Part shown: piece by piece, positions 1 to 9,043 of the stretch
How positions within the stretch are numbered: the stretch's first letter is position 1
Layout of the letters: each line of letters begins with the position of its first letter
Origin: Meinhardsimonia xiamenensis
GTDB taxonomy: Bacteria > Pseudomonadota > Alphaproteobacteria > Rhodobacterales > Rhodobacteraceae
Length of the DNA stretch: 64,000 nucleotides
Assembly: GCF_900102905.1 (NCBI RefSeq)
Contig: NZ_FNFV01000003.1
Span: forward strand, 124,001-188,000
Reading direction: 5' to 3'
Translations under genes and position numbers: made by a program
Notes under the pieces: model-generated
The model's database searches: none
Seen by the model: the letters and a program-made list of their open reading frames with translations, nothing else
Told to the model about the DNA's origin: nothing

Positions 1-1991
1 CGCGGGTGATCGTGGACGAGGCGCATGCGCTCGCCGAATCGAAACGCGGTGACCAGCTCGTGCTCGCTCTCGCCCGGCTCGAGCGTCTCGCCCCGGGGCT
101 GCGGCGCGTGGCGCTATCGGCGACGGTGGAAGACCCGCGGGCGCTGGCACAATGGCTGGCCCCCGAGGGCCTTCCCTGCGCCGTCCTCCAGGCCGACCCC
201 GGCCCCGCGCCCGACATCGCCATGCTGGAGACTGCCTTGCCCCCGCCCTGGGCCGGGGGCGGCGGGCGGCATGCGATCCCCGAGATCCTCGACGCGATCC
301 GCCGTCATCGCACGACGCTGATCTTCCACAACACCCGCGCGCAGGCGGAGATCTTCTTTCACCATCTGTGGCTGGCGAATGACGATGACCTGCCGATCGC
401 CATCCACCACGGATCGATGGCGCGCGAGGCGCGGGCCCGCGTGGAGGCGGCGATGGTGGAAGGCAAGCTGCGCGCCGTCGTGTGCACCGGCACGCTCGAT
501 CTCGGCATCGACTGGGGCGATGTCGATCTCGTCGTGCAGGTGGGCGCGCCGAAGAACGTCAAGCGGCTGGTGCAGCGGATCGGCCGCGCCAACCATCGCT
601 ACAACGCGCCCTCGAAGGCGCTTCTGGTGCCGGCGAACCGCTTCGAGGTGGTCGAATGCGTGGCCGCGCTCGAGGCGGTGCGGGCCCGCGCGCTTGACGG
701 GGCGCCGCGGGGCAATGGCCCGCGCGACGTGCTCTGCCAGCACATCCTCATCACCGCCGCGGCGGGTCCGTTCGATGCCGACGCCCTCTACGAGGAGGTG
801 CGCGGCGCCGGCGGCTACCGCGATCTTTCGCGCGCCGATTTCGACGCATGTCTCGATTTCGTCGCCACGGGTGGCTATGCGCTGCGTGCCTATGACCGCT
901 GGCAGCGCCTGAAGCGCCGGCCTGACGGGCTGTGGGAGCTGCGCGACCCGCGCACCGCCGCACGCATCCGCATGAACATCGGCACCATACAGGACAGCGA
1001 CATGGTCAAGGTGCGCCTGCGCGGGCGCGGCCGGCCGCTTGGCGAGGTGGAGGAGGCCTTTGCAGCCACGCTGACACCGGGGGACACCTTTCTGATCGGC
1101 GGGCGCGTGGTGCGCCACGAGGCGATGCGCGAGATGACGGTGGAGGTGAGCCCCACCGCGGCGCAGCGGCCGAAGGTGGCGGTCTATTCCGGCACCAAAT
1201 TCGCAACCTCCACCCAGCTCATGGACCGCATCCTTGCCCTCCTGGCCCGTGAGAGCTGGCCGGAGCTGCCCTGCCACACCGCCGAGTGGCTGGCGCTGCA
1301 GCGGCAGGTCTCCCGCATGCCGGCGCGCGGGGAGATCCTTGTCGAGACCTTTGCCCACGACGGCCGGCCGCATGCCTGCGTCTGGGGCTTTGCCGGGCGC
1401 AGCGCGATGCAGACGCTGGGGCTTCTCCTCACCCGACGGATGGAGACGGCGGGGCTCGGCCCGCTCGGCTTCGTGGCAAGCGACTACGCGGTGATGATCT
1501 GGTCGGTCGATCCGGTCACCGAGCCGGCGCCGCTCTTTGATGCCAGCGGGCTGAGGGCCGAGTTCGAGGACTGGCTGCAGGGCAATGCGGTGATGAAACG
1601 CACCTTCCGCTGCGCTGCCATCATCGCCGGGCTGATCGAGCGCAACGCCCCTTCGGGGCGCCGCAGCGCACGGCAGGCTGCCTTCTCCTCGGACATCATC
1701 TATGACACGCTGCGCCGCTTCGATCCCGACCATGTGCTGATGCGGATCACCCGGGAGGAGGCAATGAAGGGCCTCGTCGATTTCGTGCGGATCGAGGAGA
1801 TGCTCATGCGCACCGGCGGGCGCATCGTGCATGTGGCCTGCGAGCGCGTGCCGCCGCTTGCCGCGCCGCTCCTGCTCGAGGCCGGCCGCGTGCCGATCGA
1901 TGGGGCGGGCGCCGAGCGGCTGCTCGCCGCCGAGGCCGAGAGGCTCATGCAGGCCGCCGGCCTTGCCGACGTCGGGGCGGGATCTTCATGA
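1..1991 (+). CDS. Ligase-associated DEXH-box DNA helicase (5' truncated by window edge)
   Basis: Superfamily 2 helicase of the Lhr-like, ligase-associated DNA-damage-response type; the reading frame is already open at base 3, so the N-terminus with Walker A lies outside the window (662 residues visible). Seen: motif II VDEAHALAE at the very start, motif III LSATVEDP, the C-terminal RecA lobe with LIFHNTRAQAE, HHGSMAREAR and motif VI LVQRIGRANHR, then a long C-terminal region of the DEAD/DEAH-associated kind. The stop overlaps the next gene (pdeM) by 4 bp, the usual helicase-PdeM pairing of a repair cassette that elsewhere includes an ATP-dependent ligase and a nuclease; those partners would be upstream. 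Function as an ATP-driven 3'-5' translocase in repair is inferred from family. Confidence 0.9.
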   Translation, partial: RVIVDEAHALAESKRGDQLVLALARLERLAPGLRRVALSATVEDPRALAQWLAPEGLPCAVLQADPGPAPDIAMLETALPPPWAGGGGRHAIPEILDAIRRHRTTLIFHNTRAQAEIFFHHLWLANDDDLPIAIHHGSMAREARARVEAAMVEGKLRAVVCTGTLDLGIDWGDVDLVVQVGAPKNVKRLVQRIGRANHRYNAPSKALLVPANRFEVVECVAALEAVRARALDGAPRGNGPRDVLCQHILITAAAGPFDADALYEEVRGAGGYRDLSRADFDACLDFVATGGYALRAYDRWQRLKRRPDGLWELRDPRTAARIRMNIGTIQDSDMVKVRLRGRGRPLGEVEEAFAATLTPGDTFLIGGRVVRHEAMREMTVEVSPTAAQRPKVAVYSGTKFATSTQLMDRILALLARESWPELPCHTAEWLALQRQVSRMPARGEILVETFAHDGRPHACVWGFAGRSAMQTLGLLLTRRMETAGLGPLGFVASDYAVMIWSVDPVTEPAPLFDASGLRAEFEDWLQGNAVMKRTFRCAAIIAGLIERNAPSGRRSARQAAFSSDIIYDTLRRFDPDHVLMRITREEAMKGLVDFVRIEEMLMRTGGRIVHVACERVPPLAAPLLLEAGRVPIDGAGAERLLAAEAERLMQAAGLADVGAGSS

Positions 1992-2653
1992 GCGGCCACG
2001 TCTTCACCCTTGCCGGTGCCGCGCTCGAGGCACGGGGCTCGGGCGCGCTCTGGTGGCCCGAGCGCGGAATTCTCGCGGTCTCCGACCTGCACCTGGGCAG
2101 GTCCGAGCGGGTCGCGCGCCTGGGCGGCGCCCTGCTGCCGCCCTATGAGAGCGCCGCCACGCTCGCCCGGCTCGAGGCCGAAATCGCAGCCCTCGCTCCG
2201 CGCAGCGTGGTCTGCCTCGGTGACAGCTTCGATGACGATGCCGCGGGTCACGCCCTGGACGAAAAGGCCCGGCTGTGGCTCACTCGTCTCATGGCCGGCC
2301 GCAGCTGGACCTGGATCGCCGGCAATCACGACCCCGGCCCGCCGGCGCTTGGCGGCAGCCACCTTGCCGAACTTCCCGCACCGCCCCTGACTTTCCGCCA
2401 CATCGCCCGCCGGGGCGCCTCGGGCGAGGTCTCGGGCCATTACCACCCCAAGGCGCGGCTTGCGCTTGGAGGCCGGAGCCTTACGCGCCCGTGCTTTCTC
2501 GTCGACCGCAAGCGGGTGATCCTGCCCGCCTTCGGCGCCTACACCGGCGGTCTCGACTGTCGCGACCCCGCGCTCACGGGCCTTATGCAAAAGGGCGCCC
2601 TTGCCATCCTCACCGGCCCGCGCCCGCACCCCATCCCCATGCCACGGCGTTGA
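1988..2653 (+). CDS. pdeM: Ligase-associated DNA damage response phosphoesterase PdeM
   Basis: Calcineurin-like metallophosphoesterase of 221 residues. The metal-binding blocks are visible in order: SDLHLGR (D-x-H) near residue 32, LGDSFDDD near 76, AGNHDPG near 110 and SGHYHPKA near 150. The ATG is inside the helicase stop (ATGA, 4-bp overlap), so the two are translationally coupled. Family members are named endonuclease or phosphoesterase PdeM and occur in a cassette with the DEXH helicase and a DNA ligase. The substrate is not established by the sequence. A copy of a dispersed repeat follows the stop. Confidence 0.88.
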   Translation: MSGHVFTLAGAALEARGSGALWWPERGILAVSDLHLGRSERVARLGGALLPPYESAATLARLEAEIAALAPRSVVCLGDSFDDDAAGHALDEKARLWLTRLMAGRSWTWIAGNHDPGPPALGGSHLAELPAPPLTFRHIARRGASGEVSGHYHPKARLALGGRSLTRPCFLVDRKRVILPAFGAYTGGLDCRDPALTGLMQKGALAILTGPRPHPIPMPRR

Positions 2654-2669
2654 GGCGCTGCCCTGTTCC

Positions 2670-2720
2670 CATCACCCTGGTGCAAATACCCGTTCCGGGC
2701 CGACGCTGGCGCGCCGTCGG
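2670..2720 (+). repeat. Dispersed intergenic repeat, copy A
   Basis: Core ATCACCCTGG..CAAATACCC at 2671-2691, followed by a hairpin with arms CCGACG (2700-2705) and CGTCGG (2715-2720). The core is shared with elements near 14.07, 52.51 and 61.21 kb. It sits between pdeM and the thioesterase gene. Confidence 0.6.
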
Positions 2721-2769
2721 GCATGATGGGCGATTGCATGCGCCCGCGCCGCAGCCTAGCCTCGCTGCC

Positions 2770-3213
2770 ATGAACGCGCGCCCGCAAGCCGAGCCCGAGA
2801 CCATTGCCCGCATCCGCGAGAGTTTCGCGCGCCAGGGCCTCATGGCCACCCTGGGCGCCGAGATCGTCTCGATCGCGCCGGGGCGGGTGGTCATCGCCGC
2901 TCCCATCAGCGAGGCGGTGGGCCAGCAGCACGGCTTCGCCCATGCCGGGCTCACCTTCGCGCTGGGCGACAGCGCCGCCGGCTATGCGGCACTGAGCCTG
3001 ATGCCGCCGGGCGCGGAAGTGCTGACGGCGGAGATGAAGATCAATCTGCTCGCCCCGGCAGCCGGGGCGCGGGTTGTTGCGGAAGGCGAGGTTGTGCGGG
3101 CCGGGCGCCGGCTGACCGTGGTGCGTGCGAGCGTCTTTGCCGAAGACGAGGCCGGCGCGCGGCGCGAGGTGGCGCTGATGCAGGGCACGATGGTGCCTGT
3201 CGAGACCAGCTGA
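2770..3213 (+). CDS. PaaI-type hotdog-fold thioesterase
   Basis: A 147-residue single hotdog domain. The block QHGFAHAGLTFALGDSAAG matches the PaaI/YdiI pattern (conserved H-G..H-G-G region and an acidic residue on the helix), so hydrolysis of acyl- or aryl-acyl-CoA thioesters in the cytoplasm is likely; the substrate is unknown. The reading frame runs open further upstream, but the ATG at 2770 follows a gene-free, repeat-containing stretch and gives the family length. It converges with sdaA, whose stop is 4 bases away, so the two share a 3' boundary. It does not sit in a phenylacetate operon here, which argues against a dedicated paa role. Confidence 0.8.
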   Translation: MNARPQAEPETIARIRESFARQGLMATLGAEIVSIAPGRVVIAAPISEAVGQQHGFAHAGLTFALGDSAAGYAALSLMPPGAEVLTAEMKINLLAPAAGARVVAEGEVVRAGRRLTVVRASVFAEDEAGARREVALMQGTMVPVETS

Positions 3214-3217
3214 AGCC

Positions 3218-4591
3218 TCAGCAGTTGGGCACGTTGACGGCGAGCCCGCCCAGCGAGGTCTCCTTGTATTTCTCGCTCATGTCATGGCCGGTCTGGCGCA
3301 TGGTCTCGATGCAGGCATCCAGCGGCACCAGATGCGTGCCGTCGCCGCGAAGCGCAAGCGAGGCGGCCGAGACGGCCTTGATCGCCCCAAGCCCGTTGCG
3401 CTCGATGCAAGGCACCTGCACGAGCCCCTTCACCGGGTCGCAGGTCATGCCGAGGTGATGTTCGAGCGCGATCTCCGCGGCGTTCTCCACCTGCTCCGGC
3501 GTGCCGCCCATCACCGCCGCAAGCCCCGCCGCCGCCATCGCCGCGGCCGAGCCCACCTCGGCCTGACAGCCGCATTCGGCGCCCGAGATCGAGGCGTTGT
3601 ACTTGATGAGCCCGCCGATCGCCGCCGCGGTCAGCAGGAACTCGCCCACCCGCGCCGCGCTCGCCCCCGGCACATGGTCAAGCCAGTAGCGGATCACCGC
3701 CGGCACCACCCCCGCCGCGCCATTGGTGGGCGCGGTGACCACCTGCCCGCCGGCGGCGTTCTCCTCGTTGACGGCCATCGCATAGACGGCGATCCAGTCG
3801 TTGATGGTGTGGGGGGCCGTGAGGTTCATGCCGCGCTCGGCCATCAGGCGGCGGTGGATCTCGCTCGCGCGCCTTTGCACCTTCAGCCCGCCGGGCAACT
3901 CGCCTTCGGCTGAAAGCCCCCGCTCCATGCAGGCCCGCATCACCTCCCAGATGCGCTGAAGCCCGCGATCGAGCTCACCCGCGCTGCGCCGCGTCAGCTC
4001 GTTGGCCCGCTTCATCGCCGCGATCGACAGGCCCGAGTCGCGCGCCATCTGGAGCATCTCGGCGGCGCTGCGGAAGGGGTAGGGCACGGGCGTGCCCTCG
4101 TCGCGGTCCCGGCCCGCGGCCAGCTCCGCCTCGGTCATCACGAAGCCGCCGCCGATCGAATAGTAGGTCTCCGAGAAGATCACGTCCCCCTGGGCGTCGG
4201 TGGCCGACAGGATCATGCCATTGGCGTGGCCGGGCAGGGTGCGCTCGTAATCGAAGACGAGATCGCGCGCGGGGTCGAAGGCGAGCGGCGGAAAGCCCGG
4301 CGGCGTCACCTCGCGGCGGGCGCGGATCTCGGCCAGCGTGGCCTCGGCCCGGTCATGGTCGTAACCCTCCGGCGTGAAGCCGGCGAGGCCAAGGATCACC
4401 GCCCGGTCGGTGGCGTGGCCGACGCCGGTGAAGGCCAGCGAGCCGTGCAGCGAGGCGCGCAGACCGCGCGCGGTGAAGGGGGAGGCGGCGAGCGCCTCGA
4501 GAAAGCGTGCGGCGGCCACCATCGGCCCCATGGTGTGGGAGGAGGAAGGCCCCACACCCACCTTGAACATGTCGAAGACGGAGACGAACAT
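3218..4591 (-). CDS. sdaA: L-serine ammonia-lyase (iron-sulfur type)
   Basis: Deaminates L-serine to pyruvate and ammonia using a 4Fe-4S cluster. The 457-residue product has the usual length of the single-chain enzyme. Seen: the beta-domain hallmark [11 protein letters not shown] at residues 14-24 and cysteine-bearing catalytic blocks [14 protein letters not shown] and [17 protein letters not shown], which supply the cluster ligands. The start [14 protein letters not shown] is the conserved family N-terminus; the open frame upstream of it has no matching sequence. It is divergent from the small monooxygenase gene across a 115-bp spacer that must hold both promoters. Confidence 0.95.
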   Translation of the reverse strand: MFVSVFDMFKVGVGPSSSHTMGPMVAAARFLEALAASPFTARGLRASLHGSLAFTGVGHATDRAVILGLAGFTPEGYDHDRAEATLAEIRARREVTPPGFPPLAFDPARDLVFDYERTLPGHANGMILSATDAQGDVIFSETYYSIGGGFVMTEAELAAGRDRDEGTPVPYPFRSAAEMLQMARDSGLSIAAMKRANELTRRSAGELDRGLQRIWEVMRACMERGLSAEGELPGGLKVQRRASEIHRRLMAERGMNLTAPHTINDWIAVYAMAVNEENAAGGQVVTAPTNGAAGVVPAVIRYWLDHVPGASAARVGEFLLTAAAIGGLIKYNASISGAECGCQAEVGSAAAMAAAGLAAVMGGTPEQVENAAEIALEHHLGMTCDPVKGLVQVPCIERNGLGAIKAVSAASLALRGDGTHLVPLDACIETMRQTGHDMSEKYKETSLGGLAVNVPNC

Positions 4592-4706
4592 GAGCCGCAA
4601 CCATTCCTGAGCAGTCTCCTGCGGTTTTGCCAGAGCGGCGCCACGGGAAAGGGATGGATTGCGACATGGCGCGCGCCGAATCCGGTGCCACAGCAGGGAG
4701 AGTAGC

Positions 4707-5054
4707 ATGATTGCGGTGATATTCGAGGTGGAACCGGCCGAGGGGCGCAAGCAGGAGTATCTCGACATTGCCGCCGAGATGCGCCCCCTCATCGAGGAAA
4801 TCGACGGCTTCATCTCGGTGGAGCGCTTCCAGAGCCTCGTCAATCCGGGCAAGCTCCTGTCGCTCAGCATCTTCCGCGACGAGGCGGCGGTGGCGGAATG
4901 GCGCAACCGCGCCGCGCATCGCGCGGCGCAGGCGAAGGGGCGGGAGGGCATCTTTGCGGGCTACCGCATTCGCGTGGCCCAGATCATGCGCGACTACACG
5001 ATGGAAGACCGCGCCGAGGCCCCCGAGGACAGCCGCCAGGCGCTGGACGGTTGA
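4707..5054 (+). CDS. Antibiotic biosynthesis monooxygenase (ABM/YgiN-fold) protein
   Basis: A 115-residue ferredoxin-like alpha/beta-barrel protein. The N-terminal strand MIAVIFEVEPAEGR, the helix with EYLDIAAEMRPLIEEIDGF, and SVERFQSL followed by LSLSIFRDEAAVAEWR are typical of the ABM family, which includes heme-degrading and quinol monooxygenases as well as many proteins of unknown role. A good Shine-Dalgarno (GGGAGAG) precedes the ATG. No heme ligand or substrate can be assigned. It is divergent from sdaA; no operon partner downstream because the next gene is convergent 3 bases away. Confidence 0.8.
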   Translation: MIAVIFEVEPAEGRKQEYLDIAAEMRPLIEEIDGFISVERFQSLVNPGKLLSLSIFRDEAAVAEWRNRAAHRAAQAKGREGIFAGYRIRVAQIMRDYTMEDRAEAPEDSRQALDG

Positions 5055-5057
5055 GGC

Positions 5058-5423
5058 TCAGCCGTCGCCCGGCTCCGGCCGTGTCAAGATGAAGGCCGCG
5101 GCCCCGCCCATCGCCAGCCCCTGCAGTGCGAGCGCCCAGAGCGGCAACCCCAGAAGGAGCGAGAGCGCGAAGACAGCGAGCATCGCCACGACCGCCGCCC
5201 GCTTGGCGCGGGGGGAGACGGCACGCTCGGCCTCCCACGCGCGGATGTGCGGGCCGAAATGGGCATGTTCCACGAGCCAGGCGCGCGCCCGCGGGCTGCC
5301 CTTGCCAAAGAGAAAGGCCGCGAGCAGCATGAAGGGTGTCGTGGGCAGACCCGGCAGGACAATCCCCAATACGCCGAGTCCCACGGCCAACCATCCCAGC
5401 GAAAGCCAGATCAAGCGCCCCAT
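5058..5423 (-). CDS. DUF454 (YbaN-like) inner-membrane protein
   Basis: A 121-residue protein with the DUF454 signature: LGWLAVGLGVLGIVLPGLP followed by TTPFMLLAAFLFGKGSPR, then a charged middle and two C-terminal hydrophobic segments (about residues 78-94 and 97-112), giving three or four membrane spans. The start at 5423 is preceded by GAGGAGG at good spacing; an in-frame ATG 30 bases upstream (5453) is possible but has poorer spacing. The function of the family is not known. It converges on the monooxygenase-fold gene. Confidence 0.82.
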   Translation of the reverse strand: MGRLIWLSLGWLAVGLGVLGIVLPGLPTTPFMLLAAFLFGKGSPRARAWLVEHAHFGPHIRAWEAERAVSPRAKRAAVVAMLAVFALSLLLGLPLWALALQGLAMGGAAAFILTRPEPGDG

Positions 5424-5576
5424 GTTTCGCGCCTCCTCGCCTGTCATCTGCATGCTCCGACCGCCGGCTTCAAGATCATCCCTTTTCAGGATGAACGGTG
5501 CCCTGCACGTGCGAATCCCCCTCGCCCAGCCGCGCTCCATTTCCTATAAGCGCGGGCGAGAAGGAGGACCGCGCCC

Positions 5577-6365
5577 ATGTCTGCAAATCTTTCGCCCATC
5601 GACACCGCCAAGTTTGTCGCCGCGAGGCGGGCCGTGGAATATGTCGAGGATGGCATGAAGGTCGGTCTCGGCACCGGCTCCACCGCCGCATGGATGGTGC
5701 GCTGTCTGGGCGAGCTGGTGCGCGAGGAGGGTCTCAGGATCGTCGGTGTTCCCACCTCCAGCCGAACGGCGGAGCTGGCGCGCCGGGTCGGCATCAAGGT
5801 GGTCAGCCTCGACGAGGCCAAGTGGCTCGACCTGACCATCGACGGCGCCGACGAGGTGGACCCGGCGCTCAACCTCATCAAGGGCGGCGGCGGCGCGCTT
5901 CTGCAGGAGAAGATCGTCGCCACCGCTTCCGACCGGATGATCGTGATCGCCGACGCCTCCAAGCATGTGGAGACGCTCGGCGCGTTTCCGCTGCCGGTGG
6001 AGGTCATCCCCTTCGGATGGCAGACCACCAAGGCGCTGGTGGAGGAGACGCTCTCGGGGCTCGATGTGCTGGGCCACTCCACCACGCTCAGGCTCAACGG
6101 CGAGGCGCCCTACGTCACCGACGAGGGCAATTTCATTCTCGACCTGCACCTCAAGCGCATCGGCAACGCCCGTCAGACATCGCTGGTGCTGAACCAGATC
6201 CCCGGTGTGGTCGAGAACGGGCTGTTCATCGACATCTGCGACATCGTGGTGACGGGCCACGGTGACGGCAGGGTGGTGATCAACGACATCAACACTGGCC
6301 TGCGCGAGGAGGAGCGCCTCGAAGTCGTGGAGAGCGAGAACATCTTCGCCGATCTCGACGACTGA
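5577..6365 (+). CDS. rpiA: Ribose-5-phosphate isomerase A
   Basis: Interconverts ribose 5-phosphate and ribulose 5-phosphate in the pentose phosphate pathway. The 262-residue protein shows GLGTGSTAAWMV for phosphate binding, TIDGADEVDP for the catalytic acid region and LIKGGGGALLQEKI with the conserved lysine. The length is slightly above the E. coli form (219), as usual in alphaproteobacteria. A strong AAGGAGGA lies 8 bases before the ATG. A TATAAG hexamer at 5545-5550 could be the -10 box, but no convincing -35 was found. The next gene, gor, follows after 77 bases. Confidence 0.95.
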   Translation: MSANLSPIDTAKFVAARRAVEYVEDGMKVGLGTGSTAAWMVRCLGELVREEGLRIVGVPTSSRTAELARRVGIKVVSLDEAKWLDLTIDGADEVDPALNLIKGGGGALLQEKIVATASDRMIVIADASKHVETLGAFPLPVEVIPFGWQTTKALVEETLSGLDVLGHSTTLRLNGEAPYVTDEGNFILDLHLKRIGNARQTSLVLNQIPGVVENGLFIDICDIVVTGHGDGRVVINDINTGLREEERLEVVESENIFADLDD

Positions 6366-6442
6366 CCGTGGGCATCGGGGCGTTGGCCTTTGTGCGCGCC
6401 TGTGCGATACCCCCCGCGTGAGGCTGCAGCGAGGAGGCGCGG

Positions 6443-7807
6443 GTGAGCGCGTTCGACTTTGATCTGTTCGTCATCGGCGGGGGCTCGGGCGGGGTGCGGG
6501 CCGCGCGCATGGCCGCCGAGCGCGGCGCGCGGGTGGCGCTGGCGGAAGAATACCGCATGGGCGGCACCTGCGTGATCCGCGGCTGCGTGCCCAAGAAGCT
6601 CATGGTCTTTGCCTCCGAGCTGGGCGAGGCGGCAGAGGATGCCGCGCGCTATGGCTGGCAGATCGAGAAAGGGGGCTTCGACTGGCCGGGGTTTCAGGAG
6701 CGTCTGGCGCGCGAACTCGACCGGCTCGAAGGCATCTACCGCGCCAACCTGCAAAAGGCGGGCGTCACGATCTTCGACCAGCGCGCGGTGCTCGCCGACC
6801 CGCATACGGTCCGGCTCGCTGATGGCTCGAGCCACACCGCCGCGCATATCCTGGTCGCCACGGGCGGCGCCCCCTTCAAGCCCGCCGAGACGCCCGGCAT
6901 CGAGCTTGCGATCACCTCGAACGAGGTGTTCCAGCTTGCGGCCCTGCCGGAGCGCATCCTGATCGTTGGCGGCGGCTATATCGCCTGCGAGTTTGCCTGC
7001 ATCTTCAACGGCCTTGGCAGCCATGTGACGCAGTATTACCGCGGCGCGCAGATCCTGCGCGGCTTCGATGACGAAAGCCGCGGACATCTGGCCGAGCTGA
7101 TGCGCGCGCGGGGGATCGACCTGCATGTGGGAACCGATGTCGAATGGTTGCGCCCCGAACCGGGCGGCGGCATCCGCGCGCGCGCCTTCGACGGGCGCGA
7201 GGCCGTATTCGACCAGGTGCTCTATGCAACCGGGCGCAAGCCCAACACCGCCGGGCTCGGGCTCGAGGAGGTCGGCGTTGAGCTCGGCCGCTGGGGTCAG
7301 GTGATCGTCGATGACTATTCGCAGACTTCGGTTCCTTCCATCTATGCGGTGGGCGATGTCACCGACCGGGTCAACCTCACGCCCGTGGCCATTCGCGAAG
7401 GCGCGGCCTTCGTCGAGACGGTCTTTGGCGGCAACCCGACGAAGCCCGATCACGAGAACGTTCCCTCGGCCATCTTCACCCAACCCGAATACGGAGCGGT
7501 CGGCATGACCGAGGAGGAGGCGCGCGAGGCGGGGCCGATCGAGGTCTATTGCGCCTCCTTCCGCCCGATGCAGGGCAGCTTCATCGGCCGGGAGGAGCGG
7601 GCGCTCTACAAGCTCATCGTCTGCCGCCGGAGCCGGCGCGTTCTCGGCTGCCACATCATCGCGCCGGGGGCGGGCGAGCTGATCCAGCTTGCCGGGATCG
7701 CGGTGAAGATGGGCGCCACAAAGGAAGACTTCGACCGCACTGTTGCGGTACACCCGACGATGTCGGAAGAGATCGTATTGATGAAAACACCGGTCAGGAC
7801 GGCTTGA
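6443..7807 (+). CDS. gor: Glutathione-disulfide reductase
   Basis: NADPH-dependent flavoprotein that reduces oxidised glutathione. The 454 residues show the FAD-binding IGGGSGGVRAAR at 11-22, the redox-active disulfide GGTCVIRGCVPKK (Cys43 and Cys48), the NAD(P)-binding block ILIVGGGYIACEFA near 170, the second FAD block YAVGDVTDRV and the C-terminal HPTMSEE with the catalytic histidine. The start is GTG at 6443, set by GAGGAGG 6 bases upstream. The CVIRGC spacing and the missing dihydrolipoamide-dehydrogenase features favour glutathione reductase over related pyridine nucleotide-disulfide oxidoreductases. Confidence 0.93.
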   Translation: MSAFDFDLFVIGGGSGGVRAARMAAERGARVALAEEYRMGGTCVIRGCVPKKLMVFASELGEAAEDAARYGWQIEKGGFDWPGFQERLARELDRLEGIYRANLQKAGVTIFDQRAVLADPHTVRLADGSSHTAAHILVATGGAPFKPAETPGIELAITSNEVFQLAALPERILIVGGGYIACEFACIFNGLGSHVTQYYRGAQILRGFDDESRGHLAELMRARGIDLHVGTDVEWLRPEPGGGIRARAFDGREAVFDQVLYATGRKPNTAGLGLEEVGVELGRWGQVIVDDYSQTSVPSIYAVGDVTDRVNLTPVAIREGAAFVETVFGGNPTKPDHENVPSAIFTQPEYGAVGMTEEEAREAGPIEVYCASFRPMQGSFIGREERALYKLIVCRRSRRVLGCHIIAPGAGELIQLAGIAVKMGATKEDFDRTVAVHPTMSEEIVLMKTPVRTA

Positions 7808-7881
7808 AATCGGGGCGCCTGCCCACAGGTTTCAGGTTCACACGACGCGACACGGACAGGACAAGCACGGAAAGGCAGACC

Positions 7882-9027
7882 ATGGCCACGAATGGCGGAG
7901 GACCCTGGGGCGGCGGCAACCGCGGTGGCGGACGCGACGGAGGTGACCGCGGAGGCGGCCGCCGCCCGCCGGGCGAGGGCCCGCAGATTCCCGAAATCGA
8001 GGAGATCGTGAAGAAGGGGCAGGAGCAGCTGCGCGTGCTGATGGGCGGGCGCGGCGGTGGCGGCCGTGGCGGCGGGACCGGAGGCGGCGGCGGCGACGGT
8101 TTTCGCCTGACCCGCGGATCGGTCACGCTCGGCATTCTCGCGCTCATCGCCGCATGGCTCTGGGCTTCGCTCTACACGGTGAAGCCCGAAGAGCAGTCGG
8201 TTGAGCTGTTCCTCGGCCGCTACTCGGCCACCGGCAACCCCGGCCTCAATTTCGCCCCCTGGCCGGTGGTCACCTACGAGATCGTGCCGGTGACGCGCGA
8301 GCAGACCGAGAACATCGGTGTCTCCGGCACACGTCGGGCCGACTCGGGGCTGATGCTGACCACCGACGAGAACATCGTCGATCTCGACTTCCAGGTGGTC
8401 TGGAACATCTCCGACCCGGCGCGCTACCTTTTCAATCTTGCCGATCCGGTTGACACCATCCGCGCGGTCTCCGAGAGCCGCATGCGCGAGATCATCGCCG
8501 CCTCGGAGCTGGCGCCGATCCTCAATCGCGACCGTGGCATCATCGCCTCGCGGGCGCAGGAGCTGATCCAGCAGACGCTCGACGAGTACGACTCGGGCAT
8601 CCGCATCATCCGCGTCAACCTCGACAAGGCGGACCCGCCGGCGGAGGTGATCGACGCGTTCCGCGAAGTGCAGGCCGCAGAGCAGGAACGTGACCGGCTC
8701 GAGCGGCAGGCCGATGCCTATGCGAACCGCGTTCTGGCGGGCGCGCGGGGCGAAGCGGCCGCGCTCCTTGAACAGGCCGAAGCCTATCGCGCGCGGGTCA
8801 TCAACGAGGCGCAGGGTGAGGCGAGCCGCTTTCTCGCGGTGTTGATGGAATATCGCAACGCACCCGAGGTCACGCGCAAGCGGCTCTATCTGGAGACGCT
8901 CGAGCAGGTGCTGGGCGAGGTCGACAAGGTGATACTCGACAACGATGTCACCGGCGCCGGGCAGGGCGTGGTGCCCTATCTGCCGCTCAACGAGCTGCGC
9001 TCGGGCGCGGCGAGCCGCGGTCAGTGA
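7882..9027 (+). CDS. hflK: FtsH protease activity modulator HflK
   Basis: SPFH/band-7 membrane protein that with HflC forms the large periplasm-facing cage around the FtsH protease. The 381 residues start with a glycine-rich low-complexity leader (two Gly/Arg tracts around residues 5-30 and 55-73), then one membrane span near 80-98 (LGILALIAAWLWASLYTV), the SPFH domain and a coiled-coil rich in AEQERDRLERQADAYANRV. The order hflK-hflC, 16 bases apart, and the membrane genes that follow support the call. The ATG at 7882 begins the typical MATNGGGPWGG leader. Confidence 0.95.
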   Translation: MATNGGGPWGGGNRGGGRDGGDRGGGRRPPGEGPQIPEIEEIVKKGQEQLRVLMGGRGGGGRGGGTGGGGGDGFRLTRGSVTLGILALIAAWLWASLYTVKPEEQSVELFLGRYSATGNPGLNFAPWPVVTYEIVPVTREQTENIGVSGTRRADSGLMLTTDENIVDLDFQVVWNISDPARYLFNLADPVDTIRAVSESRMREIIAASELAPILNRDRGIIASRAQELIQQTLDEYDSGIRIIRVNLDKADPPAEVIDAFREVQAAEQERDRLERQADAYANRVLAGARGEAAALLEQAEAYRARVINEAQGEASRFLAVLMEYRNAPEVTRKRLYLETLEQVLGEVDKVILDNDVTGAGQGVVPYLPLNELRSGAASRGQ

Positions 9028-9043
9028 GCGGGAGAAAGAGACC

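Noticed and set aside
114-1832. Long open frame on the minus strand opposite the helicase gene, and similar long antisense frames opposite gor, lpxC-recN and ftsZ
   Set aside because: They are by-products of high GC at third codon positions; translations lack domains and lie opposite well-matched genes.
5475-5493. Inverted repeat TCATCC-N7-GGATGA between the DUF454 and rpiA genes
   Set aside because: Six-base arms can arise by chance and no promoter element lines up with them.
7900-8100. GGC/GGCGG tracts in hflK as a DNA repeat array
   Set aside because: They encode the glycine-rich leader normal for HflK, and the units are irregular.
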